Source: Collinsella sp. (lineage in GTDB: Bacteria > Actinomycetota > Coriobacteriia > Coriobacteriales > Coriobacteriaceae). From it: a stretch of 31,478 nt of DNA. Both the position numbers and the translations under genes were made by a program. Below the pieces are notes generated by a model. That model did not search any database. It was not told where the DNA came from and was given only the letters and a program-made list of their open reading frames with translations. Positions 1 to 7,430 of the stretch are shown here, piece by piece (position 1 is the first letter of the stretch; each line of letters begins with the position of its first letter). The stretch is from assembly GCA_019419585.1 (NCBI GenBank), contig DXZQ01000028.1, positions 1 through 31,478 on the forward strand. The letters run 5' to 3'.

Positions 1-24
1 CCCGTGGGTTATACCCTAAGAGCA

Positions 25-47
25 AACCACCCTTTTTAAGGGTGGTT
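25..47. other. Perfect hairpin at the left edge
   Basis: Arms AACCACCC and GGGTGGTT (8 bp) enclose a 7-nt loop. No T-run follows on the plus strand, so it is at best a weak terminator. It sits between an in-frame stop (17-19) and the first ATG of the HAD fragment, so it marks the boundary where the intact part of that gene is lost. It could be the terminator of a gene left of the window. Confidence 0.4.
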
Positions 48-70
48 CTGATTGCTCCACGCCCGATGGC

Positions 71-610
71 ATGTACTCGAGCGGTTCGTTCGAGATGCAT
101 CAGGCGGGCTTTAAAAAGGACAGCCCCATCAAGCGTATTGTGATGCGCGGCATGCGTGCACGCGGCGGGTATCACGAGGAACAGTATTTCGACCAGTCGA
201 TTGGCGACATCTTGCGCCACGATGTGTGCAAGATCAACTGCCGCGTGACCTCGCGCGAGCTGGAGCGCGACCTTAAGGCGTATCTTGCCGAGCGTTCCGA
301 TCGCGTGGTCAACGCGCCGTTTGACCCCGTTATGTTCGAGATTACGGACGTGACGTGCAACAAGGGCGAGAGTGTTGCCTGGCTGGCGGGCTACTACGGT
401 ATTGCCGAGGACGAGGTCGCGGTCTACGGCGACGGTGGCAACGACATCGCCATGCTCAAACGCTTCCGCCACAGCTACGCGACCAAAAACGCAAGCGATG
501 CAGCTAAGGCCGCCGCGAGCGCGACCATCGGCAGCTGCATGGCCCACGCCGTCCCCAAACACATGCTCGCCACCATGAGCAAGCAGAACTCCCGCACCAT
601 CATCGAATAA
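71..610 (+). pseudogene. HAD-superfamily (Cof-type) phosphatase, N-terminally truncated
   Basis: The 179 residues match the cap and C-terminal core of Cof/YbiV-like HAD phosphatases. The motif GDGGNDIAML near residues 123-132 is HAD motif IV, which supplies Mg2+-binding aspartates. The lysine of KGESV (about residue 102) fits motif III. The N-terminal core with the DxDGT nucleophile motif is absent: an in-frame stop lies at 17-19, and only about 17 codons separate it from the first ATG. Whole family members are usually 260-290 aa, so roughly 80-100 residues are missing. No ribosome site precedes the ATG. Without the nucleophile aspartate it should not be catalytic. I read it as a decayed remnant; a frameshift to an upstream frame outside the window cannot be excluded. 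Confidence 0.7.
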
Positions 611-639
611 TGTGACAAAGGGACTGTCCCTTTGTCACA
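611..639. repeat. REP-like palindrome, copy A
   Basis: A perfect inverted repeat: TGTGACAAAGGGAC, one central base, then its reverse complement. It starts directly after the HAD stop codon. A diverged copy lies at 1021-1049. The lack of a U-run argues against a plain terminator, and the recurrence of the same core argues for a dispersed REP-type element. Confidence 0.75.
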
Positions 640-672
640 GTGGGGACTAACTTCTTTAAACACGAACAAATA

Positions 673-702
673 TTCGCATATCTAACTGCGCTTTGATAGA
701 AT
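673..702 (+). promoter_or_regulatory. Candidate promoter of the 41-aa mini-gene
   Basis: TTCGCA (673-678) and TAGAAT (697-702) are separated by 18 bp, giving 4/6 and 5/6 matches to the housekeeping sigma consensus. Transcription from here would give a leader of about 55 nt before the ribosome site of the small ORF. Confidence 0.4.
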
Positions 703-740
703 CGGTGTCGTTGACGGCAGTTCCATGTGCCGGGCAGCGC

Positions 741-758
741 CCTCCATTTGATGGGAGG
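741..758 (+). promoter_or_regulatory. Shine-Dalgarno-sequestering hairpin
   Basis: CCTCC (741-745) is complementary to the ribosome-binding GGAGG (754-758). Two further A-T pairs form with one bulged G, and the loop is 3 nt. The structure would bury the only good ribosome site of the following ORF. Such sequestration is a known feature of type I toxin mRNAs. Confidence 0.5.
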
Positions 759-766
759 TGATGCCC

Positions 767-892
767 ATGACCGATTTGATTGATTTCGTGAGACTTCTGA
801 CCGCCGTGGTCTCGTTCTTCACGGCGCTTGTCGGCCTTTCCGAGGCACTCAAGCAGCGTTCGAAGCGCAACAGAAGGGGTCGCCGCCGCTAA
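767..892 (+). CDS. 41-aa hydrophobic/basic mini-protein, candidate type I toxin
   Basis: The ORF starts at ATG 767, eight bases after GGAGG at 754-758; an in-frame ATG at 761 is too close to that site. Residues about 5-27 form one hydrophobic helix (LLTAVVSFFTALVGL). The tail from residue 29 carries about eight Arg/Lys residues, ending RRGRRR. One membrane helix with a short basic tail is the plan of Fst/TxpA/holin-like type I toxins, but I see no exact family match. Its ribosome site is in a hairpin, a second hairpin overlaps the stop codon, and a good promoter faces it from downstream on the other strand. It lies between two REP-like copies. Function is inferred from architecture only; a non-toxic membrane micropeptide is the alternative. 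Confidence 0.55.
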   Translation: MTDLIDFVRLLTAVVSFFTALVGLSEALKQRSKRNRRGRRR

Positions 893-904
893 GGCGTTGA
901 CCCC
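876..904. terminator. Hairpin overlapping the mini-gene stop codon
   Basis: GGGGTC and GACCCC form the outer stem and CGCC/GGCG the inner stem, with 2-nt internal bulges and a 5-nt loop that contains the TAA stop. No T-run follows on the plus strand; TTCTGTT follows on the minus strand. It may stabilise the mRNA 3' end or stop an antisense transcript. Confidence 0.4.
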
Positions 905-917
905 CTAATGCAAACAA

Positions 918-952
918 CGGCGCTGCCCAGCCAGCTACAACTTGGGCTGCCG
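918..952 (-). terminator. Hairpin just downstream of the antisense promoter
   Basis: Paired segments CGGC/GCCG and GCCCA/TGGGC form an interrupted stem. Read on the minus strand it is followed by TTGTTTGCATT. It would be the first structure in an antisense RNA starting near 954, either its 5' stem-loop or an early terminator. Confidence 0.35.
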
Positions 953-960
953 TCGACACT

Positions 961-989
961 ATTCTACCCACGAATGACATTTTGGACAA
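961..989 (-). promoter_or_regulatory. Antisense promoter facing the mini-gene
   Basis: On the minus strand TTGTCC (989-984) and TAGAAT (966-961) are spaced exactly 17 bp, matching the consensus 4/6 and 5/6. Transcription would start near 954 and run towards the 3' end of the 41-aa ORF. No minus-strand protein gene lies in its path, so the likely product is a small antisense RNA. Confidence 0.5.
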
Positions 990-1020
990 TCGGTAATGCC
1001 GCTCCAAAAGCCAGGCGGGT

Positions 1021-1049
1021 TGTGACAAAGGGACTGCCCCCTCGTCACA
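1021..1049. repeat. REP-like palindrome, copy B
   Basis: The first 15 bases are identical to copy A at 611. The right arm (GCCCCCTCGTCACA) differs from a perfect complement at three positions, all compatible with G-U pairing in RNA. Copies A and B lie in direct orientation and bracket the mini-gene. Confidence 0.65.
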
Positions 1050-1071
1050 TTCTAAATATTGCCTTTACGTG

Positions 1072-1120
1072 TTGATACACACGGTGTGCAATAATACTCG
1101 CACTGTGCAATAGCGCACAG
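1072..1120 (+). promoter_or_regulatory. tetR promoter and palindromic operator sites
   Basis: A -35-like TTGATA (1072-1077) and an ATAATAC -10-like element (1091-1097) overlap repeated palindromes. These are CACAC-G-GTGTG (1078-1088), GCAC-T-GTGC (1100-1108) and CTGTGC-N6-GCACAG (1103-1120). Recurring GTGC/GCAC half-sites directly before a TetR gene fit an autoregulatory operator. The -35/-10 spacing (14 bp) is short, so the exact start is uncertain. Confidence 0.45.
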
Positions 1121-1141
1121 GCTGAGTAACAAGGAGGACGC

Positions 1142-1852
1142 TTGTCCCAGCTCGAGAAATGCGATCGCCGGTCCCTTCGCTCGCAGCGTGCCCTTCGCCA
1201 GGCACTTGCCAGCGAGCTTGCCGAAAGCGGCGACCTTTCGCGCATTAATGTCGCGTCGCTCACCGAGCGTGCTGGCCTTACGCGTCGCACGTTCTATTCG
1301 CATTACCGCGATATCCCCGACTTTATCAATCAAATCGAGGACGGCTTGCTGGCCGAGATCCGTGAGCGCATTGAGCTCATCACCGCAGCTCAGCTGCCCG
1401 ATCTCTATCACAACATCGATGAGCTCGAGCCGGCGCCCGGTTCGGTTGAGCTGCTGCGTTATCTTGCGGCCAACCGCGACTTAATCGGTGCGCTGCTGGG
1501 GCCGGGCGGCGACCAGGCCTTCATTAAAAGGATTATCGACACTGCGCGTGAGGCTGTGGTGCCGCGTGCGCAGACGGGCATTTTGGGCCTGGCGCTGGGC
1601 ACGTTCTTTGACTACTACGTCACCTACGTCGTGAGCGCCGAGGTCGGCATGATTCAGCGCTGGTTTGAGCGTGGGCTCACCGAATCGCCCGAGGCCATGG
1701 CGCGCATTATGACGGTTATCGCCTTTGTGCGCCCCGGCGACCTGTATGGCCAACCCATCGATATCAACGTGCCGGAATACGGCATGAAGCTTTTGAATTT
1801 GCAGCTCGAGGACGCGGTCGACACCGCCGCAACCGTCGAGTCCAACAACTAA
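1142..1852 (+). CDS. TetR/AcrR-family transcriptional regulator
   Basis: The 236-aa protein starts at TTG 1142, four bases after AAGGAGG. Residues about 14-60 form the TetR helix-turn-helix, with the signature AGLTRRTFYSHYRDIPDF. The rest is an all-helical ligand/dimer domain resembling the TetR_C group found in DhaS-like regulators. It ends 11 bp before the giant dehydratase-like gene, whose ribosome site lies in the gap, so the two form an operon. Palindromes in its promoter suggest that it represses itself and the downstream gene. The inducer cannot be read from sequence; a lipid or acyl-CoA-type signal would fit the neighbour. Confidence 0.85.
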   Translation: MSQLEKCDRRSLRSQRALRQALASELAESGDLSRINVASLTERAGLTRRTFYSHYRDIPDFINQIEDGLLAEIRERIELITAAQLPDLYHNIDELEPAPGSVELLRYLAANRDLIGALLGPGGDQAFIKRIIDTAREAVVPRAQTGILGLALGTFFDYYVTYVVSAEVGMIQRWFERGLTESPEAMARIMTVIAFVRPGDLYGQPIDINVPEYGMKLLNLQLEDAVDTAATVESNN

Positions 1853-1863
1853 GAGGAGAGACA

Positions 1864-4800
1864 ATGAGCAAACTCGTCGAGGGCATCAAGGACCGCATGG
1901 TTGCTGCCGCACGCGAGGCCGCGCCCGCCGTGGTGGACGCTGCGCAGAAGGCCGCGACCGCGGCAGCCGAGAAAGTTGCCGAGGCAGTTGCCGATGCCAA
2001 GAACGCGGCAGGGGAGGCGTCCGTCACTGGCGAGCCCGCTACCGCCGCTGAGCCCGTAGCCGCCGCCCACGCCCCCGAAGGTGCAATCTTCAACCCCGAG
2101 AACGCTCGTGGCAACCTGCACCTGGGCATCGACGTGGGCTCCACCACCGTTAAGCTCGCCGTGCTCAACGACGACAACCAGATCGTCTACGCCAAGTACC
2201 AGCGCCATCACACCGACGTCCGTGCCTGCGCCCGCGACCTGTTCGAGGGTGCCGCGACCGTGCTGCCGACGGCCCAGATGACCTGCGCCATTACCGGCTC
2301 GGGCGGCCTGCTGCTGTCCCAGTGGCTCGACCTGGAGTTTGTCCAGGAAGTCATCGCCAGCAAACGTGCCGTCGAGACCCTCATCCCGGCCACCGACGTC
2401 GCCATCGAGCTGGGCGGCGAGGACGCCAAGATCATCTACTTCGACAACGGCATCGAGCAGCGCATGAACGGCACCTGCGCCGGCGGTACGGGCGCCTTCA
2501 TCGACCAGATGGCAACCCTGCTGCACACCGACGCGAGCGGCCTCAACGAGCTCGCGGCCAACGCCACCACCATCTATCCCATCGCCAGCCGCTGCGGCGT
2601 CTTTGCCAAGACCGACGTCCAGCCGCTGCTCAACGAGGGCGCCCGTCCCGAGGACGTGGCCGCCTCCATCTTCCAGGCCGTCGTGACCCAGACCATTTCG
2701 GGCCTGGCGTGCGGCCGTCCCATCCGCGGCAACGTCGCCTTCCTGGGCGGCCCGCTGCAGTATCTCTCCGAGCTGCGCCACCGCTTCTACCTCACGCTCA
2801 ACCTGGACGAGGAGCACCGTATCGTGCCCCAAAACGCCCACCTGTTTGTAGCGAGCGGCGCCGCCATGGCGCACGAGTCCAACAAGCTCAGCACGTTCCC
2901 ACAGCTTATCGAGGCCATCGACAGCTTGGGCGACACGCAGGGTGCTGAGGTCGAGCGCCTGGATCCGCTCTTTGCCACCGACGAGGACTTTGCCGAGTTC
3001 AAGGGTCGCCACGACACCGAGGTCGTCCCCAAGGGCAAGCTCGACGGCTACACCGGCCGCGTGTTCATTGGCATCGACGCCGGTTCCACCACCATGAAGG
3101 CCGCACTCGTGGGCGAGGACGGTCAGCTGCTGCACACCTGGTACGGCAACAACAACGGCGACATCCTGGGCACGGCCAAGGTCATCATGGCCGATTTCTA
3201 CAACCACATCCCCGCGGGCTGCACCATCGGCCACGTGACCACCACGGGCTACGGCGAGGCGCTGCTCATCGAGGCTCTCAAGGCCGATTCCGGCGAGATC
3301 GAGACCGTCGCGCACCTGCGCGGCGCCAAGGCGTTCCTGCCCGGCGTCGAGTTCATTCTGGACATCGGCGGCCAGGACATGAAATGCCTGCGCGTCAAGG
3401 ACGGCGTCATCGAGCACATCATGCTCAATGAGGCCTGCTCGTCGGGCTGCGGTAGCTTTATCGAGAGCTTCGCCGTCTCTATGAACATGGACGTGCGCGC
3501 GTTTGCCGATGCCGCCATCCATGCCAAGGCCCCGGTCGATTTGGGCAGCCGCTGCACGGTCTTTATGAACTCGCGCGTCAAGCAGGCGCAAAAGGAAGGC
3601 GCCACGGTGGGCGACATCGCGGCCGGCCTGTCCTATTCTGTCATCAAGAATGCCCTGTTCAAGGTCATTAAGCTGCGCGACCCCAAGGAGATCGGCAGTC
3701 AGGTGATTGTCCAGGGTGGCACCTTTATGTCCGATGCCACGCTGCGTGCGTTTGAGCAGCTCACCGGCGTGCACGCCGTGCGTCCCGACATCGCCGGCTG
3801 CATGGGCGCCTACGGTGCGGCCCTGCTCGCCCGCGATCGCGCCGGCGCCGACGGCACCTCGACCATCCTTTCTGCCGAGGACATCGCGCACCTCACCGTG
3901 ACGCAAAAGCATGTCCGCTGCGGTCGTTGCTCCAACAACTGCCAGCTCACCGTCAACGATTTTGGCGGCGGTAGGCGCTTCATTACCGGCAACCGTTGCG
4001 AGAAAGGCGCCGGCCACAAAAAGCAGAAGACCGAGGCCCCCAACCTCTTCAAAAAGAAAAACGAGCTGCTCTTTAACCGCGAGGTGCTGAGCCCCGACGA
4101 GGCCCCGCGCGGCACCGTCGGCATCCCGCGCGCGCTCAACATGTACGAGAACTACCCCTTCTGGCATGCGTTCTTTACGCGCTTGGGCTTTAGCGTGCAG
4201 CTGTCCGACCAGTCGAGCAAAAAGACCTACCAGGCGGGCATCGAGTCCATGCCGTCCGAGAGCGTGTGCTATCCGGCCAAGATGAGCCACGGCCACGTTA
4301 TGAACCTCATCGACCGCGATGTCGACTTCATCTGGATGCCGTGCGTGCGCTGGGAGCGCAAGGAGGATCCGACGGCTGGCAACTGCTATAACTGCCCCAT
4401 CGTCATGAGCTACCCCACGGCGTTGGCACTCAACATCGACGAGATCCGCGAGCAGAACATCGAGTTCCTGTATCCGTTTGTGCCGTATCACGACAAGACC
4501 GAGCTCAAGCGCCGCCTGTACCAGGTGCTCGCCGTCGACCGCGTGGCCGATGCTGAGGCCGGTCGCGGTCGCGTGCGTGGGCCCAAGATCACGCGCTCCG
4601 AGGTCGATGCCGCCGTCAACGCTGCCTTTGAGGCCGATGCGCGTTTCCATGAGGACATCCAGACCATGGGCGAGGAGGCTCTTAAGTGGGTCGAGGACCA
4701 CGGTGGCCACGGCATTGTGCTCGCCGGCCGCCCCTACCATAACGACCCCGAGATCAACCATGCCCTGCCCGAGCTTATCTCGAGCTTTGGCTTTGCGGTC

Positions 4801-6645
4801 TTTACCGAGGATTCGCTCGCGCACCTGGTAAAGCCCGAGCGTCCGATTCGCGTCGTCGACCAGTGGATGTACCACAGCCGCCTGTATGCCGTCGCCCGTT
4901 TTGTGACGATGCGCAACGACCTGGATCTGATCCAGCTCAATTCCTTCGGCTGTGGCCTGGACGCTCTGACCACCGACCAGGTGCAGGAAATCCTTGAGGC
5001 CAGCGGCAAGATCTACACCGTGCTCAAGATCGACGAGGTGTCCAACCTGGGCGCTGCGCGCATCCGCATCCGCTCGCTCATGGCGGCGCTCAAGGACCAG
5101 GAGGCCGAGCGCTTGGTCGAGGCTACGGCAGCGGGCGAGGCCTACGAGCAGGGCGACGCCGCGCCGGTGGCACCCTCCACGGATGCTCCCGCATTCGCGA
5201 GCCGCAAGTACACGTTCGAGGCGCAGCGTGAGAGTGCTTCGACCGCGTGGCCCAAGGTGCCCTTTACCGAGCAGATGCGCGAGGAGGGTTACACCATCCT
5301 GTGCCCGCAGATGGCGCCGATCCACTTTGACCTGGTCAAAGAGGTGTTCCGTGGTGCCGGCTACAACTTGGAGCTGCTGCCCTCGACCGACCACGACGCC
5401 GTCGAGGCCGGCCTGCGCTACGTGAACAACGACATCTGCTACCCGTCGATTCTGGTGACGGGCCAGATTATGGAGGCCATCGAGAGCGGTCGGTACGACC
5501 TGTCCAAGACCGCCGTGGTCATCAGCCAGACCGGCGGCGGCTGCCGTGCTACCAACTACATCGCGCTCATTCGCAAGGCCCTGCGCGAGAGCGGCCACCC
5601 CGAGATTCCGGTGATCTCGCTTTCGGCCGTGGCACTCGGCGAGGACAACCCCGGCTTTAAGATTACGCCGGCGCTGCTTAAGCAGGCCGTGTACGCGGTG
5701 CTCTTTGGCGACGTGATGATGCAGATGCTCTACCGCTGCCGTCCGTACGAGGCTACGCCCGGTGCTGCCAACGCGCTCTACGAGGAGTACATGGCGCGCG
5801 CACGCAAGCTGGCGCCCAAGTTCAACAGGCATAACTACACCAAGCTGTGCCGCGAGGCCATCCGTGCGTTCGACACCATGCCACTTGTGGGCGAGGGCAC
5901 CAAGCCGCGCGTGGGCGTGGTCGGCGAGATCCTGGTCAAGTTCCACCCCACGGCCAACAACCACGTGGTCGATGTCATCGAGCGCGAGGGCTGCGAGGCC
6001 GTGGTGCCGGGCCTGCTCGACTTCTTTCTGTACTCCATGAGCAATGCTGAGTTGCAAAAAGACGAGCTAGGCAGCTCTGCCACGACGCGTGCGGGCATGC
6101 AGGCGCTCATCAAGCTCGTGGACTGGATGCGCACGCCGGTGGAGGAAATGCTCGAAAAGTCCCGCCGCTTTGAGGCGCCCGAGCGTATCGGCACCATGGC
6201 CGACAAGGCCCGTACGGTGCTTTCGGTGTGCAACAACATGGGCGAGGGCTGGTTGCTCACGGCCGAGATGCTCGACCTGATCGACCGTGGCGCGCCCAAC
6301 ATCATCTGCACGCAGCCCTTTGCGTGCCTGCCCAACCACGTGGTGGGTAAGGCCGTGATTAAGGAGCTGCGCCGCCAGCACCCTGAGAGCAACATTGTCG
6401 CGGTGGACTACGACCCCGGCGCGTCCGAGGTCAACCAGCTCAACCGCATTAAGCTCATGATCAGCGTGGCCAAGGAAAACATGCGCGCCGGCAAGGGCTT
6501 TAAGCTCGAGAAGGTGGCGCCACTCGCGATGGACGAGGTCACCGGCCAGATGCGTGCCCACGACGGCTGCGTGAGCTGCGGACCGACCAGCGAGGAGGCC
6601 GTGGCATCGGTCGCTGAGCGCCTGGGACGCGGCATTAAGAAGTAG
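1864..6645 (+). CDS. Fused plasmalogen synthase-like enzyme (two BadF/HgdC activase domains plus dehydratase-type domains)
   Basis: This 1593-aa protein starts at ATG 1864 after AGAGGAG. Residues 1-75 are an Ala-rich helical extension. Two ASKHA activase domains follow, with nucleotide loops GIDVGSTT (88-95) and GIDAGSTT (403-410). Each has the cysteine pair that holds a 4Fe-4S cluster in HgdC: C205/C244 and C525/C564. A Cys cluster (C686, C689, C693) leads into a DUF2229-like region (about 760-980) and a 2-hydroxyglutaryl-CoA dehydratase D-like region (about 1110-1420). The Clostridium perfringens homologues plsA and plsR make plasmalogens, converting the sn-1 ester of phospholipids to a vinyl ether, and fused forms occur in other anaerobes. 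I infer that role here. An atypical acyl-CoA dehydratase activase/reductase is the alternative. The enzyme should be oxygen-sensitive and cytoplasmic or membrane-peripheral. The gene is co-transcribed with the upstream TetR gene. Confidence 0.8.
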   Translation: MSKLVEGIKDRMVAAAREAAPAVVDAAQKAATAAAEKVAEAVADAKNAAGEASVTGEPATAAEPVAAAHAPEGAIFNPENARGNLHLGIDVGSTTVKLAVLNDDNQIVYAKYQRHHTDVRACARDLFEGAATVLPTAQMTCAITGSGGLLLSQWLDLEFVQEVIASKRAVETLIPATDVAIELGGEDAKIIYFDNGIEQRMNGTCAGGTGAFIDQMATLLHTDASGLNELAANATTIYPIASRCGVFAKTDVQPLLNEGARPEDVAASIFQAVVTQTISGLACGRPIRGNVAFLGGPLQYLSELRHRFYLTLNLDEEHRIVPQNAHLFVASGAAMAHESNKLSTFPQLIEAIDSLGDTQGAEVERLDPLFATDEDFAEFKGRHDTEVVPKGKLDGYTGRVFIGIDAGSTTMKAALVGEDGQLLHTWYGNNNGDILGTAKVIMADFYNHIPAGCTIGHVTTTGYGEALLIEALKADSGEIETVAHLRGAKAFLPGVEFILDIGGQDMKCLRVKDGVIEHIMLNEACSSGCGSFIESFAVSMNMDVRAFADAAIHAKAPVDLGSRCTVFMNSRVKQAQKEGATVGDIAAGLSYSVIKNALFKVIKLRDPKEIGSQVIVQGGTFMSDATLRAFEQLTGVHAVRPDIAGCMGAYGAALLARDRAGADGTSTILSAEDIAHLTVTQKHVRCGRCSNNCQLTVNDFGGGRRFITGNRCEKGAGHKKQKTEAPNLFKKKNELLFNREVLSPDEAPRGTVGIPRALNMYENYPFWHAFFTRLGFSVQLSDQSSKKTYQAGIESMPSESVCYPAKMSHGHVMNLIDRDVDFIWMPCVRWERKEDPTAGNCYNCPIVMSYPTALALNIDEIREQNIEFLYPFVPYHDKTELKRRLYQVLAVDRVADAEAGRGRVRGPKITRSEVDAAVNAAFEADARFHEDIQTMGEEALKWVEDHGGHGIVLAGRPYHNDPEINHALPELISSFGFAVFTEDSLAHLVKPERPIRVVDQWMYHSRLYAVARFVTMRNDLDLIQLNSFGCGLDALTTDQVQEILEASGKIYTVLKIDEVSNLGAARIRIRSLMAALKDQEAERLVEATAAGEAYEQGDAAPVAPSTDAPAFASRKYTFEAQRESASTAWPKVPFTEQMREEGYTILCPQMAPIHFDLVKEVFRGAGYNLELLPSTDHDAVEAGLRYVNNDICYPSILVTGQIMEAIESGRYDLSKTAVVISQTGGGCRATNYIALIRKALRESGHPEIPVISLSAVALGEDNPGFKITPALLKQAVYAVLFGDVMMQMLYRCRPYEATPGAANALYEEYMARARKLAPKFNRHNYTKLCREAIRAFDTMPLVGEGTKPRVGVVGEILVKFHPTANNHVVDVIEREGCEAVVPGLLDFFLYSMSNAELQKDELGSSATTRAGMQALIKLVDWMRTPVEEMLEKSRRFEAPERIGTMADKARTVLSVCNNMGEGWLLTAEMLDLIDRGAPNIICTQPFACLPNHVVGKAVIKELRRQHPESNIVAVDYDPGASEVNQLNRIKLMISVAKENMRAGKGFKLEKVAPLAMDEVTGQMRAHDGCVSCGPTSEEAVASVAERLGRGIKK

Positions 6646-6675
6646 CTGGCCTGCTTTGGGCTGGATATGAGACAA

Positions 6676-6710
6676 ACGGGTGGTAGCCGGTACGGCTACC
6701 ACCCGTTTTT
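6676..6710 (+). terminator. Intrinsic terminator of the tetR-plasmalogen synthase operon
   Basis: A 13-bp perfect stem (ACGGGTGGTAGCC and its complement) with a 5-nt loop is followed by TTTTT. It lies 30 bp after the stop of the giant gene. Confidence 0.92.
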
Positions 6711-6730
6711 GCTGGACATATGTTGCGCAA

Positions 6731-7240
6731 ATGACCTTGCTACAGCCTTCCGTGGGCTTGCCCGATTTTTGGGCCGGTCCGGGCTTTGAGGACAAGTTGC
6801 TGCGGGCCCAAGGCGATTTTTCGCTCAACGCAGGCCAGCACAGTTTGACCTATCTGCCAAATGACGAGACGACCGCGATTGGTCGCTACCAGGTGCTGCT
6901 ATACGACAACAACTTTGGTGCGGCAGAAAGCTATCCCAAGTTCGACTGGGGCCAGCTGGGCGCCGCGGTAGTGACTGATTACAGCAAGGGCACGCATTCG
7001 TTTGGGCGCGTGTTCGCGGTGGACGAGACCGCACGCACCTACGAGCTCGAGGACCAGATCGCGGTGCCGTTCTCGGGCTACGTCAGCAGTGCGCAGCGCG
7101 TCGGCGATTCGAATAGTATGCTCGTGGCTTCGGGCCAGGCCAAGACCTTCACCGAGTACGACCGCTACGGTCTACCCATCGCTACCTACGAGATGGAAGC
7201 CGAGAAGTACATCTATCGCGTGTACAAGTACAAGTTGTAG
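6731..7240 (+). pseudogene. C-terminal remnant of an arylsulfate sulfotransferase-like protein
   Basis: The 170-residue reading frame shows the end of an ASST-type beta-propeller. A GQHSLTYLPN stretch is followed by VLLYDNNFG, resembling the conserved histidine and FDNG region of bacterial PAPS-independent arylsulfate sulfotransferases, and then repeated beta-strand blades. Complete enzymes are about 500-600 aa with a signal peptide; here the first two thirds are missing. No ribosome site precedes ATG 6731, and the open frame extends backwards only into the preceding terminator. It should not be a functional enzyme. The family call rests on a short stretch and is moderate; another propeller protein is possible. 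Confidence 0.5.
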
Positions 7241-7390
7241 CGCTGCGCTTAGGTTTGACCAATGGAGTATGAAAACACGCCGTTCGCCGACGCCCCCTCC
7301 GCGAGTGGCAGCCATATGGTTTGATGTTGGAAACATATGATTGCCGGCAGGCCATAGGTGACGTCCCCCCTGATATCGGAGGTGCCAAGT
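7241..7390. other. Non-coding gap before the hypothetical exported protein
   Basis: No gene is evident in this 150-bp stretch. It holds two CATATG hexamers about 20 bp apart and a ribosome site (GGAGGT) at 7379-7384 that serves a 12-codon ORF. Confidence 0.4.
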
Positions 7391-7429
7391 ATGTTTCGCG
7401 CTCCGTTAAACAAGTATCGGGCTGGTTAA
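7391..7429 (+). CDS. 12-aa leader ORF upstream of the hypothetical exported protein
   Basis: ATG 7391 is preceded by a strong GGAGGT site, whereas the longer gene at 7431 has no site of its own. The short ORF (MFRAPLNKYRAG) ends at 7427-7429, one base before the next ATG. That arrangement permits translational coupling by ribosome re-initiation. It may instead be the original start of the longer gene, separated from it by a frameshift. Conservation is unknown. Confidence 0.35.
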   Translation: MFRAPLNKYRAG

Positions 7430-7430
7430 T

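Noticed and set aside
1849..6057. 1402-codon open frame on the minus strand
   Set aside because: It is antisense to the giant dehydratase-like gene and has low-complexity, His/Val/Leu/Gly-rich composition typical of GC-rich shadow frames. The plus-strand protein has clear domains.
6680..6730. GTG start of the sulfotransferase-like fragment
   Set aside because: It lies inside the stem of the preceding terminator and has no ribosome site.
6721..6730. TTGCGCAA shared with the palindrome at 9379-9390
   Set aside because: Only eight palindromic bases match and the contexts differ. Chance is likely in GC-rich DNA.
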